DNA of 64,000 nt, taken from Mesorhizobium sp. (GTDB lineage Bacteria > Pseudomonadota > Alphaproteobacteria > Rhizobiales > Rhizobiaceae). This document shows positions 17,255 through 27,224 of the stretch, piece by piece; the first letter of the stretch is position 1, and every line of letters begins with the position of its first letter. The translations under genes and the position numbers were made by a program. The DNA is taken from contig JAHBYX010000003.1 of the NCBI GenBank assembly GCA_019635735.1, positions 62,001 to 126,000 of the forward strand, written 5' to 3'. A model generated the notes under the pieces. It saw only the letters and a program-made list of their open reading frames with translations, did not search any database and was not told the origin of the DNA.

Positions 17255-18465
17255 CAGAAGAATGCCTGCAGCCCCGTCTGCGCCCTGCCGAGGATCAGCG
17301 CGTGCACGTCGTGCGCCCCCTCGTATGTGTTGACGGTCTCGAGGTTCGCCGCGTGGCGCATGACATGGTAGCCGATCTGGATGCCGTTGCCGCCGTGCAT
17401 GTCGCGGGCCATTCGCGCGATGTCGAGCGCCTTGCCGCAATTGTTGCGCTTGACGATCGAGATCATCTCGGGGGCCATCTTGCCCTCGTCCATCAGCCGG
17501 CCGACGCGCAGCGAGGCCTGCAGGCCGAGCGCGATGTCGGTCTGCATGTCGGCGAGCTTCTTCTGGTAGAGCTGCGTGCCGGCGAGCGGCTTGCCGAACT
17601 GTTTCCTGTCGAGACCGTACTGGCGCGCACGGAACCAGCAGTCCTCGGCAGCTCCCAGCGCGCCCCAGGATATGCCGTAGCGGGCGCGGTTGAGGCAGCC
17701 GAACGGGCCGCCGAGGCCACGCGCGTTGGGCAGCAGCGCGTCCTCCCCGACCTCGACGTTCTCCATCACCACTTCGCCGGTGATCGACGCGCGGAGCGAC
17801 AACTTGCCCTCGATCTTCGGCGCCGAAAGACCCTTCATCCCCTTCTCCAGCACGAAGCCGCGGATCTCGTCCCTGCCGTCGTCGGTCCTCAGCTTTGCCC
17901 AGACCACGAACACGTCGGCGATCGGCGCGTTGGAGATCCACATCTTGGCGCCGTTGATACGATAGCCGCTGGGCGTCTTCTCGGCGCGCGTCTTCATGCC
18001 GCCGGGATCGGAGCCGGCCTCCGGCTCGGTCAGGCCGAAACAGCCGATCCACTCGCCGGACGCGAGCTTGGGCAGGTATTTCCGGCGCTGCTCTTCGGAG
18101 CCATAGGCATGGATCGGATACATGACCAGCGAGGACTGCACGCTCATCATGGAGCGATAGCCGGAGTCGACGCGCTCGACCTCGCGCGCGACCAGACCGT
18201 AGGTCACGTAGCTGGCACCCAGCCCGCCATATTCCTCCGGCACGGTGACGCCCAGCAGCCCGGCCTCGCCCATCTCGCGGAAGATCGAGGGATCGGACGT
18301 CTCGTTGAGATACATGTCCTCGACGCGGGGCGCGAGCTTGTCGGCGGCGAAAGCCGCCGCCGCATCCCGCATCATCCGCTCATCCTCGGACAATTGCTCC
18401 TCAAGAAGGAAAGGGTCGTTCCAGACGAAGCCCGCCAGCTTTGCCGGCCTGTGTTCCATGTTCAT
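17254..18465 (-). CDS. gcdH: Glutaryl-CoA dehydrogenase (decarboxylating)
   Basis: 403 residues. It follows the GcdH pattern: [19 protein letters not shown] at the N-terminus, [15 protein letters not shown] for FAD and substrate, and a C-terminal [20 protein letters not shown] whose glutamate (about residue 382) is the catalytic base. It converts glutaryl-CoA to crotonyl-CoA and CO2 in lysine, tryptophan and aromatic or dicarboxylate breakdown. GAGGG is 10 bases before the ATG at 18465; another ATG lies at 18459. The pim-like operon in this window would produce its substrate, which is a plausible link rather than proof. Confidence 0.94.
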   Translation of the reverse strand: MNMEHRPAKLAGFVWNDPFLLEEQLSEDERMMRDAAAAFAADKLAPRVEDMYLNETSDPSIFREMGEAGLLGVTVPEEYGGLGASYVTYGLVAREVERVDSGYRSMMSVQSSLVMYPIHAYGSEEQRRKYLPKLASGEWIGCFGLTEPEAGSDPGGMKTRAEKTPSGYRINGAKMWISNAPIADVFVVWAKLRTDDGRDEIRGFVLEKGMKGLSAPKIEGKLSLRASITGEVVMENVEVGEDALLPNARGLGGPFGCLNRARYGISWGALGAAEDCWFRARQYGLDRKQFGKPLAGTQLYQKKLADMQTDIALGLQASLRVGRLMDEGKMAPEMISIVKRNNCGKALDIARMARDMHGGNGIQIGYHVMRHAANLETVNTYEGAHDVHALILGRAQTGLQAFF

Positions 18466-18570
18466 CGGCGTCGTTCCCTCGCACGTGCTTTTCGGCGCCC
18501 TTAAAGCCGATTTTGACGCCCGACAAAAGCCTTTGTTGAAGCCAGGGCCAGGACGAAAATCGATAGCATT

Positions 18571-18660
18571 TTAACCATTCGCGCAAATCACCACTAACCA
18601 GCGATCGGAATAGGCGCTTCCGAGTGTTCCGGAAGGGGTTTTCTTCGCCCGACATTAACC
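18571..18660 (+). promoter_or_regulatory. Cluster of TTAACC elements, possible CtrA half-sites
   Basis: Three related short elements precede the GGDEF-EAL gene: TTAACCAT at 18571, CTAACCA at 18594 and TTAACC at 18655. TTAACCAT is a known form of the CtrA half-site in alphaproteobacteria. None forms the full TTAA-N7-TTAA site, so this is a weak call. Confidence 0.25.
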
Positions 18661-18689
18661 TTCGCGTGCGGAGAGTGAGGATGGGCTAG

Positions 18690-20789
18690 ATGCGCATCCG
18701 GGGACGGCTTTCCATGGACGACAAGATTCAGATCGAGGGATCTTCGCGCCTGACGCGGCAGATGAAGATCACCTACTGGATCGCGCTCGCCCTCATCGCG
18801 TCGATGGCGACGGCATCCTATTGGCTGCTCGACCGCAGGCTTTCCGAACACCGCTACGACCGCGAACTGCTGACCACGGTCGCGGGCCAGGGCACGCTAT
18901 CCCAACGGATCGTTTTCCTGGCCAACCAGGTGCAGATTTCGCGGCCGGAAGCGCGGGCCGACATGCTTGCGGCGTTGAGCGCGGCCGTATCCGAATTCGA
19001 GCGCGGCTACGACAGGCTGCTGGCGATGTCCGGCGCCGAAAATCCTGCGACGCCCGGCCGCGACCACGCGATCTTCGAAGAGGTCCTGTTCGAGCAGCCC
19101 TATCATCTCGACCATTTCACCGCCGAACTGGCCGCCCGCGCCCACCGTTTCGTCTCGGCCAGCGAGCACGAGAACGGCCTCGACGTGGTTGCCGCCGGAT
19201 ACTCCTCCAACTTCGAGCTTAGCCATCTCGATGCGACCGTGGCGAACACGACGCTGCGGGGCTACAGCGAACTGCGCGAACGTCTCAACGGGGTGATCAA
19301 CACGCGCCTCGGCGACATGCTGACCGTCCACAGGACATTGTTCTTCCTGACAATCGGGCTATTGATCGCGGTCGCGATGTTCATCTTCCGCCCGATGGCG
19401 AATGCGATCGGCCGCAAGACCAGCGAGCTGGTCGAGGCGCGCAACTCGATGGCGTTCCTCGCCGCGCATGACGGGCTGACGGGCCTGCACAACCGCGCCT
19501 TCCTCATCGATCATTTCGACACGCAGATCAGCGGGGCGAAGCGCCGCGGCGAGCGGATCGCAGTACTGCAGCTCGACCTCGACGGCTTCAAGCAGATCAA
19601 CGACACGGTCGGCCACGCCGCCGGCGATTTCGTGCTGGCGACGACCGCGCGCCGCATGCGCGAGACCTCGCGCGCCTCGGACATGTGCGTGCGGCTCGGC
19701 GGCGACGAGTTCGTGATCGTGCTCAATGGCGCCGGCCTGACCGAGGATATCGGGATGGTGGCCAAGCGGGTGCTCGACCGCCTGAGCGAGCCGATGGACT
19801 TCGAAGGCGTGACGATCCAGTGCGCCGCCAGCGCCGGCATCGCGGTCTATCCGGTCGATGCAGACAACGCGAGCGATCTGCTCGTCCATGCCGATCTCGC
19901 CCTCTACAATGCCAAGAAGCAGACGACGGGTTCCTTCTGTTTCTTCTCCGACGAGCTTCGGCGCGAACTCGAGTACCGCAAGACGCTCGAACGCGACATG
20001 CGCGCCGCGATCGCCGAGCGCTCTTTCGAGGTCTACTTCCAGCCGCAGGTCTCGCTGGTCACCGGCTCGGTCGCCGGCATCGAGGCTCTGGTGCGCTGGC
20101 CGCATCCGGAGCGCGGCATGATCTCGCCCGGCGAGTTCATCCCGATCGCTGAGAAGACCGGCCTCATGGCCGGAGTGGGCAGGATCGTGATGGAGAAGGC
20201 GATCGAAGCCGCCGCCGAGTGGCACCACAACGGCATCCAGTTCGGCCGCCTCGCCGTGAACGCTTCGGGCTGCGAACTGCGCGAACCCGATTTCGCCCGC
20301 TTCCTGTTCGCCACGCTCGAACGTTTCGGCCTGCCGCCGCAGAAACTGTCGCTCGAGATCGTCGAATCCGTGATCCTGGACGACGAGAAGACCGGCATCG
20401 CCGGCAAGCTCAGGCTCATCCGCGCGGCGGGCGTGCATCTGGAGCTCGACGATTTCGGCACCGGCTACGCCTCGCTCAGCCACGTCAACCCGAACGAGAT
20501 CGACAGGCTCAAGATCGACCGCCGCTTCGTGCAGAAGATCAACACAAACGACGACAACAGCGCGATCGTCAAGGCGATCACCGAACTGGCGCGCGGTCTC
20601 GGCATCTCGATCATCGCCGAGGGGGCGGAGACCGAAGAGGAACTGTCGTCGCTGCTCAAGATCGGCTGCGAACAGGTGCAAGGCTACTCGATCGCGTTCC
20701 CGATGCCGGTCGAAAAGGCGCGCGACTGGCTCACTCAGCGCTCGCCGAAGAAGCCTGTGCTCAGGCTTGCCAAGAGCGACGTGGCCTGA
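18690..20789 (+). CDS. Membrane GGDEF-EAL protein with PilJ-like periplasmic domain
   Basis: 699 residues. One membrane helix near 27-47, a periplasmic helical region beginning TVAGQGTLSQRIVFLANQV that resembles the PilJ/NarX-type sensor, and a second helix near 218-238. Then GGDEF (GGDEF at 337-341, with RASD as inhibitory site just before it) and EAL (EAL at 465-467, LDDFGTGYASL at about 586-596, EGAE near 643). Both catalytic sets look intact, so the protein could make or break cyclic di-GMP; such tandems are often mainly phosphodiesterases. ATG at 18690 has GAGTGAGG upstream; an ATG at 18714 is possible. Confidence 0.92.
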   Translation: MRIRGRLSMDDKIQIEGSSRLTRQMKITYWIALALIASMATASYWLLDRRLSEHRYDRELLTTVAGQGTLSQRIVFLANQVQISRPEARADMLAALSAAVSEFERGYDRLLAMSGAENPATPGRDHAIFEEVLFEQPYHLDHFTAELAARAHRFVSASEHENGLDVVAAGYSSNFELSHLDATVANTTLRGYSELRERLNGVINTRLGDMLTVHRTLFFLTIGLLIAVAMFIFRPMANAIGRKTSELVEARNSMAFLAAHDGLTGLHNRAFLIDHFDTQISGAKRRGERIAVLQLDLDGFKQINDTVGHAAGDFVLATTARRMRETSRASDMCVRLGGDEFVIVLNGAGLTEDIGMVAKRVLDRLSEPMDFEGVTIQCAASAGIAVYPVDADNASDLLVHADLALYNAKKQTTGSFCFFSDELRRELEYRKTLERDMRAAIAERSFEVYFQPQVSLVTGSVAGIEALVRWPHPERGMISPGEFIPIAEKTGLMAGVGRIVMEKAIEAAAEWHHNGIQFGRLAVNASGCELREPDFARFLFATLERFGLPPQKLSLEIVESVILDDEKTGIAGKLRLIRAAGVHLELDDFGTGYASLSHVNPNEIDRLKIDRRFVQKINTNDDNSAIVKAITELARGLGISIIAEGAETEEELSSLLKIGCEQVQGYSIAFPMPVEKARDWLTQRSPKKPVLRLAKSDVA

Positions 20790-20835
20790 CGCCGATCCTT
20801 TGCCTCGCCGGGGCGAATCCCGGTAAGGTGGCGGG

Positions 20836-22656
20836 ATGCCGATCCGCCCGCTCTCCGAAACGATGGTGAACCAGATCGCCGCCGGCGAGGTCATCGAGCG
20901 GCCGGCAAGCGTGGTCAAAGAGCTTGTCGAAAACGCACTCGACGCGGGGGCTTCCCGCATCGACATCGCGACCGCGGGCGGCGGGCTCAACCTGATCCGC
21001 GTCACCGACGACGGATCGGGCATTCCGGAGGCCGAACTGCCGCTGGCGGTCGCCCGGCACTGCACCTCGAAGCTCACTGACGACATCAATGAAATCCGCG
21101 CGCTCGGCTTCCGCGGCGAGGCGCTGCCTTCGATCGGCTCGGTGGCGCGACTGACGATCCGCTCGCGCACTCCGTCCGCCGGCAACGGTGCCGAGATCGT
21201 CGTCGACGGCGGGCGGGTCGCATCGGTTCGCCCTGCCGCGGCCAACATCGGCACGCTGGTCGAGGTGCGCGACCTGTTCTTCGCCACGCCGGCGCGGCTG
21301 AAGTTCATGAAGGGCGAACGGGCGGAGTCGACGGCTATCTCCGACACCGTCAGGCGCATCGCCATCGCGTTTCCGCACGTCCGCTTCAGCCTGTCCGGCC
21401 CGGACCGCGGCACGATCGACCTGCCGCCATCCGGCGAAGGCATCGAGGGCAGGCTCAATCGTATATCCCAGGTTCTGGGGCGCGAGTTCGCCGAAAACTC
21501 GCTTCCCGTCGACGCCCTAAGGGAGAGTGTGCGGCTCGAGGGCTACATCTCCATACCGGCCTACAGCCGCGCCAACGCGCTGCAGCAGTTCGCCTATGTC
21601 AACGGCCGGCCGGTGCGCGACAAGCTGATCGCGGGCGCGCTCAGGGCCGGTTTTGCCGACGTCTTGCCGCGCGACCGGCATCCCGTCACGGCGCTGTTCC
21701 TGACGCTGGATCCGGCGCTGGTCGACGTCAACGTCCATCCGGCGAAATCCGACGTGCGCTTCCGCGATCCCGGTCTGGTGCGCGGGCTGATCGTCGGGGC
21801 CATCCGCGAAACGCTCGCCCGCTCGGGCATCAGGGCGGCGACGAGCGGCGCCGAGGCGATGATGTCCGCGTTCCGCACGGAAGGAGTTTCGCCCGGTGGA
21901 GCCTCGACCTGGCCCCGCGCCGACGCCTCGCGCGATTTCGGATGGAGCGGCCGGTCGGTCCAGCCATCCTTCGGCCCGCCCGGCGGTTTCGGCGAGGCGA
22001 TGCAAGCCGCATTCGAGACGGCGCGCTCAACCGACGTGCGCGCCGGGACAATCGAGCCGGCGGGCGATCTGCTGGACCGCGACCTGGGTGCTGCCCGCGC
22101 ACAGGTGCACGAGAACTACATCGTCGCGCAGACGCGGGATTCGCTGATAATCGTCGACCAACACGCGGCACATGAGCGCCTCGTCTATGAGGAGCTCAAG
22201 AACGCGCTTGCGACCCGGGACATGCCCGCCCAGATGCTTCTGGTGCCCGAGATCGTCGACTTGGGAGAGGACGATTCGGAGCGGATCGCCAGGCATGCGG
22301 ACACGTTGCGCCGGTTTGGCCTTTCGGTCGAGCGTTTCGGGCCGGGCGCGATAGCGGTGCGCGAGACCCCGGCCATGCTGGGCGAAGTGGATGCGGGCCA
22401 GCTGATCCGCGATCTCGCCGACGAGATCGGCGAGAACGACACGACGGAAACGCTGACGCGCCGGTTGGATGCGATCGCGGCGACCATGGCCTGCCACGGA
22501 TCAGTACGGTCCGGCCGCAAGCTGAGACCCGAGGAGATGAACGCGCTGCTGCGGCAAATGGAGGCGACGCCCGGTTCGGGGACGTGCAATCATGGCCGAC
22601 CGACCTATATCGAACTGAAACTCGCCGACATCGAGCGGCTGTTCGGACGGCGGTGA
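20836..22656 (+). CDS. mutL: DNA mismatch repair protein MutL
   Basis: 606 residues, complete. The GHKL ATPase motifs are [10 protein letters not shown] (32-38 core), DDGSGI and [20 protein letters not shown] and [14 protein letters not shown] complete the N-terminal half. A Pro/Gly-rich linker (about 330-400) leads to the dimerisation domain ending in [12 protein letters not shown] and [11 protein letters not shown]. The endonuclease motif DQHAAHERL is present in the C-terminal half in the form seen in most MutL proteins, though the metal-binding DQHAxxExxxxE spacing should be checked. MutS is not in the window. Confidence 0.97.
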   Translation: MPIRPLSETMVNQIAAGEVIERPASVVKELVENALDAGASRIDIATAGGGLNLIRVTDDGSGIPEAELPLAVARHCTSKLTDDINEIRALGFRGEALPSIGSVARLTIRSRTPSAGNGAEIVVDGGRVASVRPAAANIGTLVEVRDLFFATPARLKFMKGERAESTAISDTVRRIAIAFPHVRFSLSGPDRGTIDLPPSGEGIEGRLNRISQVLGREFAENSLPVDALRESVRLEGYISIPAYSRANALQQFAYVNGRPVRDKLIAGALRAGFADVLPRDRHPVTALFLTLDPALVDVNVHPAKSDVRFRDPGLVRGLIVGAIRETLARSGIRAATSGAEAMMSAFRTEGVSPGGASTWPRADASRDFGWSGRSVQPSFGPPGGFGEAMQAAFETARSTDVRAGTIEPAGDLLDRDLGAARAQVHENYIVAQTRDSLIIVDQHAAHERLVYEELKNALATRDMPAQMLLVPEIVDLGEDDSERIARHADTLRRFGLSVERFGPGAIAVRETPAMLGEVDAGQLIRDLADEIGENDTTETLTRRLDAIAATMACHGSVRSGRKLRPEEMNALLRQMEATPGSGTCNHGRPTYIELKLADIERLFGRR

Positions 22657-22728
22657 TGCCGCGCCGCAGCGGCAACTTGATTTCCCGTGCGAAGTATGGC
22701 GGATGAGGCGCTTCAGACACGAGCAGAC

Positions 22729-22959
22729 ATGAACCGTTTCGAAGGCCCCGGCGCGAAAGAAGCGCGCATCCGCTATCTCGACGGCGACTTCCAGGTCGCC
22801 AGTCCGGGGTCGTTCGTGCGCTGCGCGGTAACGGGCGAAGCGATCCCTCTCGACGAGCTGAAATACTGGAGCGTTGCGCGCCAGGAGGCCTACCTAAACG
22901 CCGCGGTCTCGCTGAAGCGCGAGATCGACATGAATCCCGGCCTGCGCAAGCGCGGCTGA
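22729..22959 (+). CDS. DUF2093 domain protein
   Basis: 76 residues starting MNRFEGPGAKEARIRYLDGDF, the typical start of the DUF2093 family known from alphaproteobacteria. The frame is open to 22687, with ATGs at 22687 and 22696, but family members start at the chosen ATG. It contains one conserved Cys in FVRCAVTGEAIPLDELKYWS. No function is known. It follows mutL and converges on lpxK with a 9-base gap, an arrangement common in Rhizobiales. Confidence 0.82.
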   Translation: MNRFEGPGAKEARIRYLDGDFQVASPGSFVRCAVTGEAIPLDELKYWSVARQEAYLNAAVSLKREIDMNPGLRKRG

Positions 22960-22968
22960 GCCGTCGCA

Positions 22969-23982
22969 TCAGCCTTCGAACGCAGCGAGCGTGTCGCGGA
23001 TGATACGCTCCGGGACATCCGGAAGTTCGAACTCCACGTCGATCTCGATCACGGTCAGCCGGTCGAGCAAACGGGTGGCGATATCCGAAGCACGACGGAT
23101 CCGCACTGCATCCTTTGCCGTCGTAACCAGATCCACGCCGAGGGCGTAGGCCTGGTCGAGCAGGTCGGCGAGATTCTCGTCTGTATAATAGTGATGGTCG
23201 GGGAATGGCCGCGTCGCGGCGAGGGTTCCCCCCGCCTCCTCGACCGTGCGGAAGAACTTCGCCGGATCGCCAATGCCGGCGAAGGCGAGGAAGGAACGCC
23301 CTTCGACCCCGCTTCCCGGGCGCGGGCGGGCGACCGCGTCGTAGATGGGAAGGGCGGCACGCGCGGCGAGGCGCACGACCTGATCGGCGGCGTCTCCCTT
23401 TCCCATGCGGATGACGGCATCGGCATAGCGCAACTGGTCGACCAGCGGCGCCCTTACCGGGCCGCCCGGAATGATGCGGCCATTGCCCAGCCCGCGCTGC
23501 GCGTCCACGACCAGCAGCCCGAAGTCGAAATGGATGCGGGCGCTCTGGAAGCCGTCGTCCATGATGAGGAAGTCGCAGCCTTCGGCGATCAGCAGCCTGG
23601 CGCCGGCCGCACGATTGGGCGTTACCGCCGTCGGTGCCTCCGCCGCGAGCAGGAGCGGTTCGTCGCCGGTCGACTTCGCGCTGTCATGATGCAGGTCGAC
23701 GAGATGCGGCTTGCCGAGACTGCCGCCATGGCCGCGCGACAGGAAGCCGGGCTCCCGTCCCATGCGCCGCGCCTGCTGGGCGAGCGCGATGGCGGTCGGG
23801 GTCTTGCCAGCTCCGCCGACGGTCGGATTGCCGACGCAGAGGACCGGCATCCCGGTCCGCTCTCGACGGGCATGCCGCATCCGCCGCGCGGCAGCCAGGC
23901 CATAGATGGCGGAAACCGGCCAGAGCAGCGCGGAGCGCCAGTCGGGACGATCCCACCAAAAGGGCGGGGCTTCGCTCGCCAT
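22969..23982 (-). CDS. lpxK: Tetraacyldisaccharide 4'-kinase
   Basis: 337 residues. After an N-terminal membrane-associating segment (PVSAIYGLAAARRMRHAR), the P-loop is VGNPTVGGAGKTPT (about 50-63), followed by SRGHGG and the catalytic DDGFQSARIHFDFGLLVVDA. It phosphorylates the lipid A disaccharide at the inner face of the cytoplasmic membrane. It is encoded 30 bases after waaA in the lipopolysaccharide block. Confidence 0.95.
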   Translation of the reverse strand: MASEAPPFWWDRPDWRSALLWPVSAIYGLAAARRMRHARRERTGMPVLCVGNPTVGGAGKTPTAIALAQQARRMGREPGFLSRGHGGSLGKPHLVDLHHDSAKSTGDEPLLLAAEAPTAVTPNRAAGARLLIAEGCDFLIMDDGFQSARIHFDFGLLVVDAQRGLGNGRIIPGGPVRAPLVDQLRYADAVIRMGKGDAADQVVRLAARAALPIYDAVARPRPGSGVEGRSFLAFAGIGDPAKFFRTVEEAGGTLAATRPFPDHHYYTDENLADLLDQAYALGVDLVTTAKDAVRIRRASDIATRLLDRLTVIEIDVEFELPDVPERIIRDTLAAFEG

Positions 23983-24012
23983 CAGAGCGATCCAACCTGG
24001 TCGGACATCGCG

Positions 24013-25338
24013 CTACCTGACCCTGCGCCCATTCGCCTGCTCGAGGCGGGCCTTGACGATCAGCGGCTGGACATAGGGCTCCAGCGCCTTCAGCGTCTGG
24101 TTGAGCGCGCCGCGCATCGCCTCCACGGTCTGGCGGCCGGCGGCGATCATCTCCCGGCGCTTGGAAGGGTTGACGAGCAGGTAGTTCACCGCGCCGGCCA
24201 GCATGTCGGCGTCCCGGACGAGTCTGGCGCCGCCGCTGTCGACCAGCTTCTGGTAGGCGTCGCGGAAGTTCTGCACGTTGCGCCCCGACAGCACAGCCGT
24301 GTCGAGGAGAGCCGGCTCCAGCGGGTTCTGGCCGCCCTCGGCCGTCAGCGAGCGGCCGACGAAGGCGATCTCGGTCAGCCGCAGGTAAAGACCCATTTCA
24401 CCGATCGTGTCGCCGAGCAGGATGTCCGTGTCGCTCCGAAGCCGGTCGTTGCGGCTCCGGCGCGCGACCTTTAGCCCGGTCGCGGCGAACTCCGCCTCGA
24501 GCGCATCCGCGCGCTTGGGGTGGCGCGGGACGATGATTGTGAGGATGTTGGGATGGCGCTGCCTGAGCAGGCGATGCACGGAAGCGGCCACCTGCTCCTC
24601 GCCGTCATGCGTGGAGATAGCCGCCCATGTCTGACGAGAGCCGATCTGGCCCGCGATCGTCGCAAGGGCCGCGTCGTCCACCGGCAGCGGCTCGGTATCG
24701 CCCTTGAGATTGCCGGACACCGTCACCGGCCGCGCGCCAAGGGTGCGGAAACGCTCGCCATCGACCTCGGACTGGGCGATCACATGCGACAGGTTCTCGA
24801 ACAGCGCCTCGGCGATATAGGCACGCTTCTTCCAGGATTCGAAGGAGCGGTCGGACATGCGGCCGTTGACGAGGATCTGCGGGATGCGGCGTGAGCCGAG
24901 TTCGAGGATGGTCATCGGCCAGATCTCGGATTCGGCGATGATCGCGAGGTCCGGCGCCCAATGATTGAGGAAGCGGTTCAGCGCCGGCTTCAAGTCCAGC
25001 GGCACATATTGGTGGATCACGCCCTCGCTGAAGCGGTCTCGCACGATCGCCGCCGAGGTGACGGTTCCGGTGGTCAGCACCACGTTGATGCCGAGGCCCA
25101 TGATCCGCTCGACGAGCGGCGCAACGGCCAGCGTCTCGCCGACGCTCGCCGCGTGAAACCAGACCAAAGGTCCGGCGGGACGGGCCATCCCGGGGACCCC
25201 ATAGCGTTCCCGCCGACGGCTGCGCTCCTCCTTGCCCTTGCTCGCGCGCCAGGCGATATAGCCGCCGATCAGAGGATAGGCCGCGGCACCCGCCCATCGG
25301 TAGGTGGTCAACATCGCGCGTGCCCAGCGTTCGCTCAT
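24013..25338 (-). CDS. waaA: 3-deoxy-D-manno-octulosonic acid (Kdo) transferase
   Basis: 441 residues, slightly above the usual 420-430. An N-terminal membrane anchor (AYPLIGGYIAWRASKG), then the GT30 domain with HAASVGETLAVAPL holding the catalytic glutamate, ESEIWPMTI, NLKGDTEPL, IVPRHPKRAD and the donor-site signature GRSLTAEGGQNPLEPA. It adds Kdo to lipid A precursor. Its start overlaps the DUF374 acyltransferase stop by 4 bases. The symbol kdtA is a synonym. Confidence 0.95.
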   Translation of the reverse strand: MSERWARAMLTTYRWAGAAAYPLIGGYIAWRASKGKEERSRRRERYGVPGMARPAGPLVWFHAASVGETLAVAPLVERIMGLGINVVLTTGTVTSAAIVRDRFSEGVIHQYVPLDLKPALNRFLNHWAPDLAIIAESEIWPMTILELGSRRIPQILVNGRMSDRSFESWKKRAYIAEALFENLSHVIAQSEVDGERFRTLGARPVTVSGNLKGDTEPLPVDDAALATIAGQIGSRQTWAAISTHDGEEQVAASVHRLLRQRHPNILTIIVPRHPKRADALEAEFAATGLKVARRSRNDRLRSDTDILLGDTIGEMGLYLRLTEIAFVGRSLTAEGGQNPLEPALLDTAVLSGRNVQNFRDAYQKLVDSGGARLVRDADMLAGAVNYLLVNPSKRREMIAAGRQTVEAMRGALNQTLKALEPYVQPLIVKARLEQANGRRVR

Positions 25339-26117
25339 GACCGGCCGTCCGCGAGCCTGTAGGCGCGGTCCGTCGCCGCGTTGAGCGCATCGGTGACCCG
25401 CTTGCGGTAGTCCTCGAGCTCGCTTTCCGAAGCGTCCCTCGGCACCTGGATCGGTTCGGTCGCGGCCACCCCGCAGCGCCCGAAGGGGAGATTTATCGTG
25501 GTCTTGTCCCAGCTCTTTTCCAGCACCTTGCGCCGGCTGGTGGCGAAAGCGACGCCGACGATAGGCCGGCCTGATATCCGTGAGAGCGTGATGATGCCAA
25601 GGCCCGCCTCGCGCGGCGTCCCATGCGGTATGTCTGCGATCATGCAGACCGACTTGCCCTGATCGAGCGCCTTTTTAAGGGCGATCAACGCCCTCGCCCC
25701 ACCTTTTTCGAGGGAATGCTCGCCTTCGCGACCGCCGGACCCGCGAATGGGCTCCAGACCGAGCCGGCTTGCCGCAAGCGCATTGAGTTCGGCATCGGCG
25801 CTGCGCGAGAACATCGTGGGCAGTCGCTGGCCCTTGGGGACAAAGGCCGGCGCCAGAAGATGCTGGCCGTGCCACAGCACATAGATACTGCTCGGCCGAA
25901 CATCCAAAAAGGTTTCGAATGGGTCGGAGCCAGGTGCGATTGAGTTTGTCGCCTTGACGAAACGCAGGCCATTGGCGAGCAGCGACGCCAGCAGGTTCTT
26001 CACGATCCTCGAATCCGCCAGCGGTTTGCGGATGCGGCGCCAGGCGCGGCCGAGCGGACTACGCCTGCGTTCGGGGCGCGGCGCCTCGTCCTCCGCTGGC
26101 ATTTCTCGCACGCTCAC
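25335..26117 (-). CDS. Lysophospholipid acyltransferase-like protein (DUF374)
   Basis: 260 residues. The DUF374 branch of the LPLAT family: YVLWHGQHLLAPAF carries the acyltransferase His, here in the WHGQ form, then FSRSADAE, PIRGSGGREG and MIADIPHGTPREAGLGI. Its tight linkage between DUF4170 and waaA, with a 4-base overlap to waaA, suggests acylation of a lipid A or core precursor. The acyl donor and acceptor are not known. A basic N-terminus may help membrane association. Confidence 0.85.
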   Translation of the reverse strand: MSVREMPAEDEAPRPERRRSPLGRAWRRIRKPLADSRIVKNLLASLLANGLRFVKATNSIAPGSDPFETFLDVRPSSIYVLWHGQHLLAPAFVPKGQRLPTMFSRSADAELNALAASRLGLEPIRGSGGREGEHSLEKGGARALIALKKALDQGKSVCMIADIPHGTPREAGLGIITLSRISGRPIVGVAFATSRRKVLEKSWDKTTINLPFGRCGVAATEPIQVPRDASESELEDYRKRVTDALNAATDRAYRLADGRS

Positions 26118-26120
26118 CGA

Positions 26121-26372
26121 TCAGTGCCCGCCCGCCGTTTTCGAATCGGGATCGAGGAGCCGATGCAGATGGACGATAAAATAGCGCATATGGGCATTGT
26201 CGACACTGGCTTGCGCCTTGGCGCGCCAGGCGAGCTCGGCCGACTTGTAGTCGGGGAACACGCCGACGATATCGAGACCTTCGAGGTCGCGAAACTCCAC
26301 GCCTTTCAACGACTTGAGCTCGCCGCCGAAGACCAGATGCAGCAATTGCTTCTTTTCCCCGTCGCCCGACAT
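26121..26372 (-). CDS. DUF4170 protein
   Basis: 83 residues beginning MSGDGEKKQLLHLVFGGELKS; the segment VGVFPDYKSAELAWRAKAQASVDNA is typical of DUF4170. GGAG lies 7 bases before the ATG. No function is known for the family, but the position between cysQ and the DUF374 acyltransferase is strongly conserved in Rhizobiales. The pattern of a short strand, FPDY and an AW-containing helix recalls small SPOR-like or FG-type folds, which is a guess. Confidence 0.85.
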   Translation of the reverse strand: MSGDGEKKQLLHLVFGGELKSLKGVEFRDLEGLDIVGVFPDYKSAELAWRAKAQASVDNAHMRYFIVHLHRLLDPDSKTAGGH

Positions 26373-26423
26373 CGCACTCTCCTAAGCGTTTTGTTCCCAT
26401 CGGCTGCGGCGCGCGCGGCCAAT

Positions 26424-27224
26424 TCAGGCTTCCTGGCGGATCAGAATGTCCGAGAGCCTGTCTAGTAGATAAGGACCGCCCGCGACAAGCGAGCCGTGTT
26501 GAGGATTGACCCCGCCATAGCTCGGTGACAGGCCGGTGCGCGAGAGAATGCCGCCTCCTGCCTCCGACAAGAGCAGGTCGGCAGCTGCAAGGTCCCAGTC
26601 ATGCGCCTTCGGCTTGACGAATGTGGCATCGATACGGCCGGCGGCCACCATCGCGACGCGGTAGGCCAGCGAGGGGATGTAGGGCACCGTTCGCAAGGCC
26701 GGGAATTCGGCGCGGGCCGCGTCGACCATCGGCTTTGGACCGGCGATCGCCGGCGAAAGTCCAGGCTCCTGCAAGGCGAGCCGCCGACCGTCGAGAAAAG
26801 ACCCGCTGCCGAGCGTGGCGGAGTAGAATTCGCCAATCGCGGGGCAGGCGAGAACGCCTACGAGTGGACGTCCGGCCTCGACGACGGCAATGCTGACGCA
26901 CCAGGTTTCGCGGTTGTCGATGAAGGCACGGGTGCCGTCGATCGGATCGACGACGAAGAGCCGTTGCGTGCCAAGCCGGTGCGGCGTGTCGACGGTCTCC
27001 TCGGAGAGCCAGCCATAGTCCGGCCTCGCCCTGCGCAGGGTCTCCCGCAGGTAGGTGTCGACGGCGATGTCGGCCTGGGTCACGGGCGAATCGCCCGGCT
27101 TCATCCGGATCTCGTGCTTGCGGCCGAAATGGCCCATCGCGATCTCGCCGCCCGCGCGAGCGGCCTCGGCGATCAATTCGAGATCGGCCTCCAGACCGGA
27201 GGGAACGACGTCAGTTGCCTGCAA
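26424..27224 (-). CDS. cysQ: 3'(2'),5'-bisphosphate nucleotidase / inositol-monophosphatase family
   Basis: 266 residues. Metal-binding motifs of the family are present: WLSEETVDTP (Glu), VVDPIDGTRAFI (DPxDGT) and HDWDLAAADLLLSEAGG (WD). The protein most likely removes the 3' phosphate of PAP from sulfate assimilation; an inositol-phosphate substrate cannot be ruled out. The start is a TTG at 27224 with AAGGGA 6 bases before it, lying inside the last codons of pmbA (14-base overlap), so it is translationally coupled. No ATG is near. Confidence 0.85.
   Translation of the reverse strand: MQATDVVPSGLEADLELIAEAARAGGEIAMGHFGRKHEIRMKPGDSPVTQADIAVDTYLRETLRRARPDYGWLSEETVDTPHRLGTQRLFVVDPIDGTRAFIDNRETWCVSIAVVEAGRPLVGVLACPAIGEFYSATLGSGSFLDGRRLALQEPGLSPAIAGPKPMVDAARAEFPALRTVPYIPSLAYRVAMVAAGRIDATFVKPKAHDWDLAAADLLLSEAGGGILSRTGLSPSYGGVNPQHGSLVAGGPYLLDRLSDILIRQEA

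Noticed and set aside
16307..18052. A 581-residue version of PrmB extending into gcdH
   Set aside because: The extra N-terminal part is a shadow of gcdH and is Arg-rich; the ATG at 17254 fits the family.
19359..21458. A 699-residue open frame on the minus strand across the GGDEF-EAL and mutL genes
   Set aside because: It crosses two clearly real genes on the other strand, has no ribosome site and gives an Arg/His/Asp-rich low-complexity product typical of GC-rich shadows.
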